DNA from: Myrica gale
Lineage: Eukaryota > Streptophyta > Magnoliopsida > Fagales > Myricaceae
Assembly (NCBI GenBank): GCA_963930655.1
Contig: OZ005604.1
Location: 320,001 to 384,000 of the forward strand
Direction of reading: 5' to 3'
Length of the DNA: 64,000 nt
Position 1 is the first letter of the stretch. The number at the start of each line of letters is the position of its first letter. A program made the position numbers and the translations under genes. The notes under the pieces are model-generated. The model was given only the letters and a program-made list of their open reading frames with translations. It did not search any database and was not told the DNA's origin. This document shows positions 13,202 through 24,903 of this stretch, piece after piece.

Positions 13202-14730
13202 TGAAACTGTGTTTAGACCCTAAAATATACCTAGAGGGGGGTGAATAGGTATTTAAAAATTAATCTGTACTTTTTTTCAATCACAAAAAAATAGCTCAAT
13301 CAAATTTTCAGTCAATCAACAAGAAAAGATATGTAAATTAATCACACTAATCAGATTTTACAGTAGCAAGATATTCTCAATGATTCTACTACTTTAAACT
13401 AGAGACAAGAGATACATGCAGCAACTATATAACCAAACTAAGTATGATTTACAGCAGCTGTGCAATCAAGAAACATAGTGATTTACAACAAAAATATAAA
13501 CAAGAAACCTGCAGAATATTCAACCCGTTAACCTCAAAACTCTATGAAGTTTTTTAGCAATTCAGAAACTAAAACAAGATGACTTTCAACAACTCTAAAA
13601 TCAAGACCGATGTAATTCAATCAGCAACATAATGTCTAAAATTCCAGCAATATACAAAGAGTAGATAACAGACCAAATTCCAGCAACCTAGGTTCTAAAT
13701 ATGTAATCAAATTCAGCAACCTAAATAATCAAGTAAATCAGAACTAAAAACAAGATCAAATAACAGCAACTAATATGCTTATAAAAGATCACATTTGCAA
13801 CACCTTAGATCTGCAAAATAGTAGACAAGAAATTTGGTTAGTTAAATCAAGATCAAGATCAATGAAAAATGGAGATGACACCAGAATTTTGTTGACGAAG
13901 TGAAAATTTCTTGGGATGATTTTCCCTTGAGACAAAAACACTCCGAGTGTGCGAAGGCCACACCAGTCGATCCACTATACGTTTGAAAACTTTACACAAC
14001 GGTGATCAATATGAAAAACCTTTTCATTTCCCAGATCCCCAATTCTTCCGTAAAGCCTCCCAAGAGAACTCTCTTAGGACAGTGCCCAGCACCCGAGTCT
14101 TTGACCAGCAACTCTGGTCTGCTATAGTGAATATCAACGAACTCGTCAATTCTTCGTCTTTCTCAGAAAGTGCACAGCAGCAAACAATCTTGAGCAACTT
14201 CTCAAGATCCTTCTTTCTTGAAGTTACAATCTTAACACCGAATGAGTAGGAACAAGTAACCCAGCAATCAGCAAACTTCCATACTCGAAATCTTCCACCA
14301 GAGGGAAGTAGATGAACTCTCACAGTAAGATACGAGCAGATCTATTTTCAGCACGAGAGAGAATGAGGTTTTTCTTTGGAGAGAATTTTTCTGGAGTGCG
14401 ATCTACTCCGCGTAAATCCAAAGTGACGTTCTTTTATTTTTGGGAAAGGCTTCTAGACTGTTTAAGTGAGGGTATTTTGGTCAAACAGATCAGCTTTTTA
14501 GTTGGGCAAGTTTCTGGAGTTTGACCCAACCGTTTGAATACCATTCCAACAACTCAGCAACACCTCCCAGATCTTCCAATTGTGCTCAGCAACTTTCCAG
14601 CTGCTTCCATCACGTTCCAATGAGCTTCACTTCCTCCAACATTAATCAAGTTACTACATACAATCTAAACAAAGTAAATACATTTATAAAAGGATTATTT
14701 TAACCAGCCAATATTACATAGACACTTCCA
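13202..14730 (-). mobile_element. Solo LTR, Copia-type
   Basis: A 1529-bp LTR fossil runs from TGAAAC to CTTCCA, that is TG...CA, and is flanked by a perfect 5-bp duplication GTGCT at 13197-13201 and 14731-14735. Near one end it carries the tctaggt/ggggtgaatagg motif typical of the 3' end of plant Copia LTRs, which sets the orientation as minus. No internal domain lies within it, so it is a solo LTR from LTR-LTR recombination. The reading frames at 13947-14323 are inside it and are not genes. Confidence 0.75.
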
Positions 14731-16134
14731 GTGCTAATTTAGGATCATTATGTGGTCCGGGCAGACTGCAGAGAGGGAGTTTTGAGTCATAATTGGGACG
14801 ACATTCTTGACACCATTTGTCATAACATCGTTATCAAGGGGAAGAGATCAGCCAAGAGCTGATTGGATAGCATGTGCCCCTCCTTTGTTGCATTACACAC
14901 ACTACTGCAGAGGCATTAAGTTGTGTGAATAAATCTGCCTCCTAAAAGGATCCAATAACGTCAGGCTGCTGGGAACTTTTTCTTTTTAGGGTTACAACCA
15001 AAACCTCTGGTTGGTTTGATGGGTGCGAGGTTTAATTACCCATAAGGAGACAAGATGCGCGACGTTGGACCATTGTATATCTTGGCTCACTCGTCCAGTC
15101 CCAATCGGCATTGATTAGGTCCATCTCTGATATATATGTAGCACACCAACTCGTGACCCACTTTGACATTGGAGACACACTTACAAGTGTACTTATAAGT
15201 TTTTAATATTAATAATAGAGTTGTAATAAGTAAAATATTCTATGTAAAGGAGAATAAAAAAAAATGCATACATTAATTTAGATATATAATTATCATATAC
15301 AACCATTATTAAAGTATGAATTAATGCTGTTTGCTCCTCCTATCCAACTAATTAAGAAAGTAGTGTTCTTCTAAACATCTCTAGAGTACTGGCAACAGTA
15401 ATAATCCATGGATAACGACTGTCAACCTAAAATCTGACTAATAATTAATAAAAACTCGACCCAATTAGAGAGAGGGGAAAGATAGATAGAGAAGAGAGAG
15501 TGAGAGAGGCTCAATCAATGATACAATTGTATATTGTAGCCGAATATGATCACCAGCCATTGCAAACTTCATCTGCTATAAACTGCTTTGTAGTTGAGTT
15601 TTGGTGGAAAAATAAATACATTTATTTTATTTTTATTCGATTTTTTGCCTCCATGGGACCAACTAAGAGGCTAAAGACAAAGGCCTCACAAATAAAAAAG
15701 AGAGGCTAAGACAAAGTTTATCTGTTCTTTATAAAGACAAATGGTGAGATAGAGTTTCAGTACTAGTATTCACTATTGCCTCTCTGAAACATCACTATCA
15801 AAACCAGGTTGGCCAGCTAAGGTTCCAAATAATATCCACTGTCATTTTACATCTCAAAATAAAATATTCTTTTTCATATTAATTTCGAGAAAAATACAAT
15901 CAATATTTTAATAACATACATGAGAGCAGTACTCCAATGGTCTTTCTCCAGGCCCCAAATACAAGAAGTCTGAATCTACTGAAAAGAAATAGTGATAATC
16001 AAGAATTAATGTAATAAAAAAATTCTTATTTTTTGGTTGGTTTATTTATTTTTAGACTAAACTTATAATAATAATAATACTGAGAGAAGGGGCCCCTTAA
16101 TGGGTCAGAAGTACTGAGAAAGTCTCAAGGATGA
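14731..16134. other. Intergenic, AT-rich
   Basis: No gene or repeat family recognised. The part next to 16134 should hold the 3' UTR of the F-box gene. A short gagagagag patch lies near 15490. Confidence 0.5.
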
Positions 16135-16575
16135 TCAGACATTCACTGGTTTGCAGAGGAACATGAGGGACGAGGCGGACGCATCACCGAGTCTTCTCTC
16201 ATAGTAATCAACGCAAAACAAAGAGAGCGAGAGTTGCACCTCTTCACCAGTCCAGACACGCCGCCTGACCGTGTCCGAGTGGCCGAGTCGACTCAGAACG
16301 GGTCGGACGCACACCATGTAGAGCCGCTTGTAGCCTCCAAGAGCCACGACGACGGGTCGTACGGAGGAAGGGGGTGGGGAGGAGACGTGGCGGAAGCAGA
16401 GGTGTTCCCAGAGGGAGTCGTTGCGGGCAATGGTGCACCAGAGGCGGCAGACGCAGGCGGCGACTCCTACGGAGGGCCCGTCGAGGCGCTTCAGGATCTC
16501 TATTAGGATGTCTATGTGGTCGTTGATGCAGAACTTGGGTTTTTTCTCTTTCTCTTCTGCTTTCTTTTGCTGCAT
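16135..16575 (-). CDS. SNE: F-box protein, SNEEZY/SLEEPY2-like
   Basis: A 146-residue single-exon F-box protein. After a short basic N-terminus, the F-box (about residues 16-60) reads FCINDHIDILIEILKRLDG, then VCRLWCTIARNDSLWEHLCF. The rest matches the short GID2/SNE class: a GGYKRLYMVCVRPVL segment and a C-terminus with CVDYYERRLG and FLCKPVNV. Length is right for SNEEZY (about 150 aa; the SLEEPY1/GID2 C-terminus differs). Such proteins are subunits of SCF ubiquitin ligases, and Arabidopsis SNE can replace SLY1 in DELLA turnover during gibberellin signalling (established). Frame and both ends look complete. Assignment to SNE rather than SLY1 rests on recalled C-terminal motifs. Confidence 0.85.
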   Translation of the reverse strand: MQQKKAEEKEKKPKFCINDHIDILIEILKRLDGPSVGVAACVCRLWCTIARNDSLWEHLCFRHVSSPPPSSVRPVVVALGGYKRLYMVCVRPVLSRLGHSDTVRRRVWTGEEVQLSLSLFCVDYYERRLGDASASSLMFLCKPVNV

Positions 16576-16787
16576 GGCTTCTTACGATGGTGATGACCGG
16601 ACGAGTTGGTGCTCCACTACTGTTGGACTAGCTATGAAGTGAGATAGCTTGACTGAAGTGAGAGAGAGAGGTCGAGGAAGCTTTTGTTTGAGAGAAACTG
16701 TGTTTGTGATGCTAGAACGCGTGAGGAAGTGAAAAATAGAAAAACAGAGTGACACAGGGAGAGTGAATCCGGCGAGAGAGTAAGGCG

Positions 16788-16796
16788 TTATATATA
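16788..16796 (-). promoter_or_regulatory. TATA box of the F-box gene
   Basis: TATATATAA on the minus strand, about 215 bases upstream of the ATG, with CT/GA-rich leader sequence between. Spacing suits a plant TATA box. No transcript data support it. Confidence 0.45.
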
Positions 16797-17059
16797 CATG
16801 TGTAGGGTTTTTGTTCTTTGTACTGGTGTAGTGGGCCCTCAAGGGATTTGACCTGAAGAGTGAGAGAGTTACTTTTTCCTCTCTTTTTTTGTCGGTTAAT
16901 GATCAACGATAGAGGAATTTTCCCAAGGAAAAAAAGAAATTAAAATAATTTATTTCCGAGTTCTATGTTATGAATCTATTTTCAATAAATTATCAGTGTT
17001 TCGGAAGCTCGATGGTGTTAAAAAATTATCATAGTGCTAGAAAGTCAAGTGAACGTACA

Positions 17060-17477
17060 GAAATCACTGAGGGAGGTGATCTCGGGTCCGGAGGCTCTCT
17101 GACAGCAAAATTAGATATGAAGAAGAAGTATCATAGAAGTGAGACATTAACATATGAAGGAGAATATCTTCTTATTTATATAAGGAGGTGTTAGAATCCT
17201 AAAGAGAGTCTAAAGGTATAGGCTTCAAGACTCTTTATCTTTCCTGCAGTCCTAAAATCTCTAAGATCTTTATCTTACCAGAAGTTCTATTGTAGAGTTG
17301 TATTAGGAGAGTGTCGTCGATCATTCAAATTATCATGAGAAGTCCTCGAGTGACTAAACTTCTATGTGAGATCGGATGTCAGACTCTTATGCAAGGTCAG
17401 ATAGTCGAGACTGACCAACATACTAATGAACCCGAGCCTAAGTGGTCTGATCGGACTAAATATTTTATGGCCTATCA
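17060..17477 (+). repeat. Dispersed LTR-like repeat, copy 1
   Basis: The segment ends in gtggtctgatcgg ... tattttatggcctatca. It resembles, in opposite orientation, the segment at 63633-63920: shared parts include the tccggag patch near the start, a ggagaatatct ... ttata promoter-like stretch and the final tattttatggcc[c/t]atca. The CA end and the TATA-like centre suggest an LTR fossil, but no site duplication was found. Confidence 0.55.
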
Positions 17478-19768
17478 AGTTTCACCATCAACAAACAAGA
17501 AAACGAAGAAACATTTGATAAAAAAAAAAACGAAGAAAGAATAAAGGAAAAAATAAAGAATAAAAGGGGAGTTTCGAGACAGAGAGAGAACAGGTGGGGA
17601 AGTGTGTGGGTATCGAGGGGAAAGAAGCTGCCAAGAGAAAAGGTCCAAGACAAATAATGGAACCAGTGCAATGCCTTTTCTTTTGTTGTTTTTAAACATG
17701 TTTTCGAGTTGAACGGATTCGTTGCTTGTTGTTTTTGTTGCTTTGGTTTTACCTCTTGTTTGCACGTTCCAAGACTTTCGTTTTGGGGCCGTTGTGAAAT
17801 CACTGACTTCGGTGAGTGCATAGTTTAGCTGTGCATGGATGGTCTGCAAGTTTTTGGCGTAATGTTTACTACAGTAACGTGGTGGACCATATCTAGTTGA
17901 TGTAAAGAGGCCTAGGAGTAGACTGAGTAGTGAAATCTAATTAGAACCGAGCTTAGGTCCTCTGGAAGGATGGTCAAATTTATCAGCATCTCTATGTGCT
18001 AGCTAGGGACTTTTCTCTCTCTCTCTCTCTCTCTCTCATCAGCGACAAACTTTCTCCTGTAGGACTAATGTTTTCGATAAACTCTCGTCCCTATGGATTA
18101 ATCTCTGCAAATAAGTGAGGACTTACTGTAATTAGGTGTTTTACTTGTAAGATCAAACAATTTATGCAAGTCCTCATGGTCCGACAATGGCCTTTAAACC
18201 TTGCAGAGGGATTTGAAGATGGTATTGCACCACTGATTAATTAGTAAAGTATTCGATGAAGTGGAAAATATTATTAACTTTTTCTTTTGAACCAATCAAT
18301 TAAGCTCCCAGTAATGTCAATGACAAAAAGAAGGCTCAAACCTGTTGACTCCTGAATTTTTTAGTCTCCACGATCTGCTTATAATTAATCGATATATGCT
18401 TATGGGACTCCTAGCTTTAAACGTCATAAAGAAACAGAAAATTATATAGAAAAAAGAACGCATCAGTTAATGAGAACTTTTTGCTTCCTGGGTACACCAG
18501 AAAAATCATCCCACCACTTGATGATAGTTGTTTCTGGGTTACCAACCAAACCAAAGTAAAACCTCTGTGATCATGGTCAGGCAGTACCTCTAGTCGTTTG
18601 TCTCGTGGAGTTGGACTTTGGCCCAGAAAGGAAACCCCAAGTACTTCGAAGCAGCTGAAGCATACAGTATGATATATCATTAAGAGTACACGGGTTGAGT
18701 TGACGTTAGATTCACAAAAAGCTTCTGTTGGGGGGCTACCCCACTCTGCATTTCAGAGTGTGTCATGGCGAGTTTGTTCTGTATTGTGTTGGACTTGTTT
18801 GTTGGACACATCTGAGATATCACTGTTCCCTATTATTGCTGAGCAGAATTTGATAATTGAAAGATTACAAGAAGAAACCATAAAGTCCACTAAGAATTTC
18901 AGATTTTCTCTCACTCCCCCAACGACTTCCATTGGTACCTTGTTGTTGTGAAGTGTGAGTGAAGGGTTCGGTAATTTCATCAGATTTTCACCACTATTTT
19001 CATAAACGAAGTGAAATTCCACTGACACCTCCGGTCGACTCTGGCCCATCAAATGGATGATCTTTTCATTGGCATATTCATCTTTCTTATTTTTTAAAAT
19101 TTGTATTAATTGGAATGACTGAACCTATGACAGGCATGATTCGCATGAGTTTGTGCCCAAGTAATCATATTGAAGATTGAGATCAACATGTGCCCATGGG
19201 ATATATAATTCTTTACTCTGTTTTCTAATTTCTTTTTGTCTTTTTAGTGTTCAAACAGGAATTTTCCACCGCAGAAGTTGGCAAAGAGAAGATTAAATAA
19301 GCTTCCGCAAATGGTCAACAGACGACAAAATTGATCTCTTTGGCCGAGCAGATGCACATACAGATACAAACTAATTAGATAACCTGAAGAAAACAAACAC
19401 AGCCGGTCGGTTGGATGTATACAGAAGAAAATTGCGAGACAAACAAAGAAGTTCCAGCCAGAGTTCCACATCAATCCTATACATGACATCCTTCCCTAAC
19501 TGCTATCTTAGCTAGAAGCGAGGGGTTGGGGAATCTAAAAGGTCTTATTGGTTTTCTCTAGAAATAGTTGTGTATGATTTCTTTGCAACGTTTGTTCTTG
19601 GATGGGGTATAGTTTTGTTGGGCATTCTTTGTTTTAAGATACTCATAACACACAAATACTTCCAAATCCTCCTAATAATTTAAATCCGACATGGTCACCA
19701 TCTACTCATTACAGCTTGTTCTCCAACAATCTGATGCAATGTAAAATAGCATTATGGGTACACCTACA
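17478..19768. other. Intergenic, no gene recognised
   Basis: It contains a (CT)n microsatellite at about 18014-18037 and scattered short reading frames on both strands without domains. Nothing here supports a gene. Confidence 0.5.
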
Positions 19769-19866
19769 CACTTCACTTTTCACAAACCCCAATAAATCTC
19801 AATAAAGTAAAGATTCCCAAAATTTTGGGAATATTCCCCAAAATTTTGGCAAACAAACATCCCCTT
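19769..19866. mobile_element. Fragment of the GTTTG-type MITE family
   Basis: About 100 bp with cttcacttttcac, repeated ccaaaattttggg palindromes and an acaaacatcccc end, like one end of the elements at 12.5, 36.7 and 45.6 kb. The other end is not clear, so it is a partial copy. Confidence 0.45.
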
Positions 19867-19919
19867 TGGTGACACGTGACATTATATAGCGTACAAGATG
19901 ATTCGAGAATCTCAGTAAC

Positions 19920-20033
19920 AGACGAATATACTAAAAGAATGCTATTCTAGAATACACTACAATATATAAACTATTCTAGAATGTTCACGTTGGTGACACG
20001 TCCTGAGCTGAGGTGGAGAATGATGTTCTAACA
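19920..20033 (-). repeat. 114-bp terminal repeat of the copia element (3' side)
   Basis: Identical over all 114 bases to 23922-24035. On the element's strand it starts TGTTAGAACATC, just after a purine-rich stretch that follows the RNase H region, as an LTR should. It contains TTCTAGAA twice, once as the three-unit heat-shock element TTCTAGAATGTTC at 19974-19986. It may be only the outer part of a longer LTR, because TATA-like and further HSE-like sequence continues to about 19870. Confidence 0.8.
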
Positions 20034-23000
20034 GTCTCCTGCGAGTCCAACGGTGAAGGTAAGACAGTGAGACTCGTACGAAGCTGCTAAAAACGAGAGG
20101 AAACCAGAGGCTTAGTAAAAACATCTGCAAGTTGATCCTTGCTGGAGATGAAAGCCACGGACAATGTCTTAGCAGCAACACGATCCCGAACAAAATGGAA
20201 ATCAATTTCCACATGCTTTGTGCGGGAGTGAAACATCGGGTTGACAGATAGGCCGGTGACCTCAAGGTTATCACATCGGAGCAGAGGAGCCTTAGGGTGA
20301 AAAATACAGAGTTCACGAAGTAAAGATTGAACCCAGAGAATTTCAGCAGCTGTATTTGCAAGAGACTTGTACTCGGCTTCTGTGCTCGATCTAGCCACAG
20401 TTTGTTGCTTTTTAGAGTTCCAACAAATAAGATTGAGATCGAAGAAGATGCAGTAACCTCCAGTGGACCGGCGGTCATCAGGACACTCAACCCAATTAGC
20501 ATCAGCAAAGGTAGTGATCATACACTGAGGAGAGCTTCGAAAATGAAGACCAAAATGTGTCGTGTGCTTCAGGTACCAGAGTATTCTTTTAATTGCCTGC
20601 CAGTGGACATCACGTGGTGAATGCATGAATTGGCATGCTTTATTGACTGCAAAAGAGACATCAGGACGGGTGAAGGAGAGATATTGTAAGCTCCCAACAA
20701 TGCTTCGGTATAAAGTAGGATCAACAAATAGAGGGCCATCAAATACTGAAAGCTTAGCAGAAGCTGCCATGGGAGAAGAGACTGGTTTTGCCAGCAACAT
20801 ATTAGTCTTCTTAAGGAGATCTAAAATGTATTTTTGTTGAGAGAGACAAAGACCAAATGCAGTACGGTGAACTTCAACACCCAAGAAGTAGTGAAGGGCC
20901 CCAAGATCCTTCATAGGAAAATCTGCAGCTAAGAGATCAATGAAGTGTTGCACAAGAGAGTTAGAGGAGCCGGTGATGATAAAATCATCAACATAGACAA
21001 GTATGTAAACAAGGTGAGAGCCAACAGCATAAAGAAACAAGTTGTTGTCAGCCCGTGAGGCAATGAACCCCCAGTTCCAGAAGACAAGAGCTCAGGCGAG
21101 AAAATCATGCACGGGGGGCCTGTTTAAGGCCATACAAGGCCTTGCGTAGACGGCAGACATGGGACAGAAAGTCTGGATGAATAAACGACGGGGGTTGCTG
21201 CATAAACACCTCTTCCTGAAGATCACCATGGAGGAATGTGTTTTGAATGTCAAGTTGCCGCAATTCCCAGCCGGAGGACAACAATAGCAAAGACCAAACG
21301 AACAGTGGTAGTTTTGACAACAAGGCTGAAAGTATCACCATAGTCAACACCAGCTTGTTGGTGGAAGCCCTTGGCCACCAACCAAGCCTTGTAGCGCTCA
21401 AGAGAGCCATCTGCAAGCCTCTTTGTTCTGAAGATCCAACGACACCCAATCACGTTCTGAGAGGAGGAAGAGGGCACAAGCTGCCAGGTGTTATTGGCCA
21501 ACAGCGCTTGAAATTTAGTCTTCATGGCCCGACGCCACTCAGGATAGCGGGAGGCTATCGTGACACAAGTAGGATCATCTGGAACTGACATAGTGGCAGT
21601 GTGATGAATCTGAGGTGGAGGCCACCTACTAGTACCATCCCGAAAAACACTAGGTTTCAAAGAATTAGTTTGAGACCTAGTTACCATGTTGTGATGTGGG
21701 GAGGGAGGGTGGAATGGGAGGAGACACAGAGGGAGGACCAGGGGACTCATATATAGGAGGAGCAGGCGTAGGAATTTCTAGGGAGGGTGGGGTTAGAGGA
21801 GACTCAGAACCTAGAGGAGAGGAACTGCTAGCGGGAACAGAGAGAGGAAACGACAGAGGCAGAGTAGAGGGAGACACCGAAGTACGCTGTGGAGGAGACA
21901 GGACAAAAGGGAACCGATGTTCATCAAACACGACATCACGTGAAATATAAATACGGCTAGTGGGTTGATTTAAGCATTTGTAACCTTTATGATCAGGGTT
22001 GTAGCCCATAAAAATACAAAGCTTAGATATGTAGTCCATTTTGTGTTTGTTAAAAGGACGTAAATTGGGCCAGCAAACAGACCCAAAACCCGAAGGAAAG
22101 AGTAATCGGGGGAACGATGAAAAAGCCTCTTATGAGGAGACGTGCCTTGTAAAACAGGAGTGGGAAGACGATTTATTAAATAAACCTCAGTACTAAACGC
22201 CTCAAGCCAGTAATGCTGAGGCAAAGAAGCGTGAGCTAGAAGAGCAAGTCCGGTTTCAATAACATGACGGTGCTTCCGCTCAATGGAGCCCATTTGCTGG
22301 TGAGCATGAGGGCAGGAGATACGGTGACAAATACCCGAGGTACGTAGGTGAGATCGCAAAGCCTGGAACTCACCACCACCATCCGTTTGAAGTTGCTTAA
22401 TAGATGTATTAAATTGACGTTCCACAAAGCATTAAAAAGCAATAAAAATGGACAGAACATTAGATTTGTAGATAATAGGAAAAAGCCATGTAAAACGGCT
22501 AAAGTCGTCTACAAACGATACATAGTATTTAAAACCAAGAGAAGAAACAACCAGGGAAGGACCCCACACATCCGAAAACACTAAGTTTAAAGGAGCAGAA
22601 AAACAATTAGGAGAAGAACTGTATAGGAGACGATGTGATTTGGCTTGGGCACAAGCAGAGCAGACCGGCAGGAGATGAGGAGAATGAAGAGGAATCTGAT
22701 GAGAAGCCAAAATGTGCCAAACCACTCGAAAGGCTGGGTGACCAAGGCGAGCATGCCAATCAGGAAGCGAAGTGAGGTGAACCTGAGGCGGAGCAGGGGA
22801 AGGAAACACGTATAAACCATTTTCAGTGGTGCCTTGGAGTAGAGTTGTCCCCGACTTGATATCCTTCACAAGAAAACAATGTGAGTGGAATTGAAAAAAA
22901 GACACTATTCTCTTCACAAAACTGACGCACGAAAATGAGGTTTTTAGTGATATCTGGAACATGGAGTAAGTGATGAAGCAAAAACTTGTGAGGTGTGGGA

Positions 23001-23921
23001 GAAAAAATAGATGAACCAATATGCTGAATAGAGAGGGTATTACCATCACCTACACAGAGCTGCTCCACACCAGTATACTTAGAAGACTGGAGATTGAGAT
23101 TGGACAGCTCAGACGTAACATGATTGGTAGCAGCCGTATCGGGGTACCAAGTAGCATCAAGAGAGCTAGTGGAAGAGCTATAGTAGGCTAGATGAGCAGG
23201 AGGCTCACTCTGATAAGCCTGATTAAACCTCTGGTTGCACATAAGTGCAGTATGGCCGGGTTTGAGGCAAACCTGACAAATGGGTCGAGTATCGGGCAAA
23301 AAAACAGAATTGCCTCGTCCATTACGACCACGATTACCCCCACCACCGCCATGGGGGTGAAAACCACGACCATTGCGATTGTTAGAGCGGCCACGGCCAC
23401 CACGGGGCTGAGACGAAGTCTTGGTAGCGAGATTGGCAGAGATCTCAGGAGAGGTCGACTGAGAAGAATGATGTTTAAGCCGAGACTCATGCGAGAGAAG
23501 ATGACCATTCAAATGCTCAAGAGAAATGGGTTCGAGGCAAGTTGTGACAGAGGAGACAAATGAGTCATACTCCGGGCCAAGACCAGCAAGCAAATAGGTC
23601 ACCAACTCAGTGGAGGTAAGGATCTTACCAGCAGTGGCTAAAGTGTCACTGAGAGTCTTCAGTTTGCAGAAATAATCAGTGGCAGAGTCAGTGCCCTTTC
23701 AGAGGGTTGCCAGCTGATATTGAAGATGAACGAGGCAGGATTGAGACTGAGACTGAAACAGAGACTCAAGTGAGAGCCATACGTCACTGGAGGTGGAAAA
23801 ACCAACCATCTGAGCAATAAGAGGCTCAGTAAGGGACAAAATCAGAGCACTGAGGATCATCTGATCCTGCTGAAGCCACTGTAAATAAGCTGGGTTTATG
23901 GTAGTGGAAGAGGGAAGATAT

Positions 23922-24035
23922 AGACGAATATACTAAAAGAATGCTATTCTAGAATACACTACAATATATAAACTATTCTAGAATGTTCACGTTGGTGACA
24001 CGTCCTGAGCTGAGGTGGAGAATGATGTTCTAACA
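23922..24035 (-). repeat. 114-bp terminal repeat of the copia element (5' side)
   Basis: Exact copy of 19920-20033, in the same orientation. It has the same paired TTCTAGAA heat-shock-type motifs. No canonical primer-binding site follows it. Confidence 0.8.
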
Positions 24036-24483
24036 AGGGGTGGTGGTTTAATGGTGTGGGGATTGTATTTAAGACTTGTGATTTATTTTCAATGAAGGTT
24101 TGAATCACGGTAGTTTCATTATGTTATATAGAATTCTTGAGTTTAAGTGGTAATGGACTTAAATCTGGCTTCATGATGAGTTCATTTTTATTCAGCAAAA
24201 AAAGAAGAAGAATGAAAGAGTAAAAATAAATAACACCAGATCAATTACATTCCAGCACGCAATTACTAGAATAATTCGATTGACGAAGTAATCCCCTGCC
24301 ACAGGCACAACATTTCCCAGTAAGTACAACGCTGGAGAAGGTGATCAGTGCATGATACCAAAAAGGAAAGAAAAAAAGCAATTAAAAAGCTCATTCTTGT
24401 CGTACAATACGCTCTTTTTTTATATAGAATATGGAGCTAAATTCGAGAGAAAATTCAAATTAGATATGTGAACTAATTAGATG

Positions 24484-24903
24484 TCATGGCCATCTTCGTT
24501 TACGTTCCAACTTGATTCTCGAATCACGCATGCAACGAAATGAACATTTCATGAACTTTTCAGGAACGACGTTAACATCTAATATCCCTTGCATGCATAG
24601 CCTGGCACACAATCTAGCCCAAATGTTAATCCGTTTCCACATCCGCCGGCCTTTGCATCTTCCCATGCAGTCAAATGCACATTTCATATACTCCTCAACA
24701 TCGCGATGCATGCACTCTACATCACACACTTTAAAGCAAGTAATGACAGGGTTAAATCGAACATCTGAAGGGGTAGAGAAAACGCAAGAGGGCAGTAGCC
24801 GGGAAGGGCATGATGAATTTGCATGCGCTACATCTACCATAAATATCACAAGTAACACTAATATTTTCTTCAACAGTACTGTGCTTCTACCAGTTTCTTC
24901 CAT
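24484..24903 (-). CDS. Secreted cysteine-rich peptide, CX3C repeat family (copy A)
   Basis: A 139-residue intact frame. A hydrophobic signal peptide (about 1-28, ending VDVAHA) is followed by a basic mature chain with 12 cysteines. Their spacing is striking: CFKVCDVEC and CAFDCMGRC are CX3CX3C, while CARLC and CSFRC are CX3C. Two CX3C-X14/16-CX3C pairs can be drawn, the pattern of alpha-hairpinin-like helical hairpins. This is an inference from spacing; I do not recognise a named family with certainty (thionin-like is another option). The ATG opens the signal peptide. It is the first of five tandem paralogues on this strand and one of two that look whole. Secretion and a defence-type role are plausible, not shown. 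Confidence 0.75.
   Translation of the reverse strand: MEETGRSTVLLKKILVLLVIFMVDVAHANSSCPSRLLPSCVFSTPSDVRFNPVITCFKVCDVECMHRDVEEYMKCAFDCMGRCKGRRMWKRINIWARLCARLCMQGILDVNVVPEKFMKCSFRCMRDSRIKLERKRRWP

Larger units (their letters stand above)
19920..24035 (-). mobile_element. Ty1-copia retrotransposon, broken
   Basis: An LTR-element fossil on the minus strand. In order from high to low coordinates: a partial gag with CCHC zinc knuckle (CQVCLKPGHTALMC near 23.25 kb), protease (DTAATNHV near 23.12 kb), integrase (about 22.0-22.85 kb, with GIERKH-like residues), reverse transcriptase (about 21.0-21.6 kb, with YVDD near 20.99 kb) and RNase H (about 20.1-20.5 kb, ARSSTEAEYKSLA). The pol order integrase before RT identifies Copia. 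The body is broken by roughly half a dozen or more interruptions and gag is incomplete. Identical 114-bp repeats bound it. No matching short site duplication was found outside them. Confidence 0.9.

Noticed and set aside
13947-14323. Overlapping 100-codon frames on both strands
   Set aside because: Both lie inside the solo LTR at 13202-14730.
17465-17849. 118- and 124-codon minus frames with a hydrophobic stretch
   Set aside because: Low-complexity TTC/TTT-rich DNA, overlapping frames, no recognisable family or start context.
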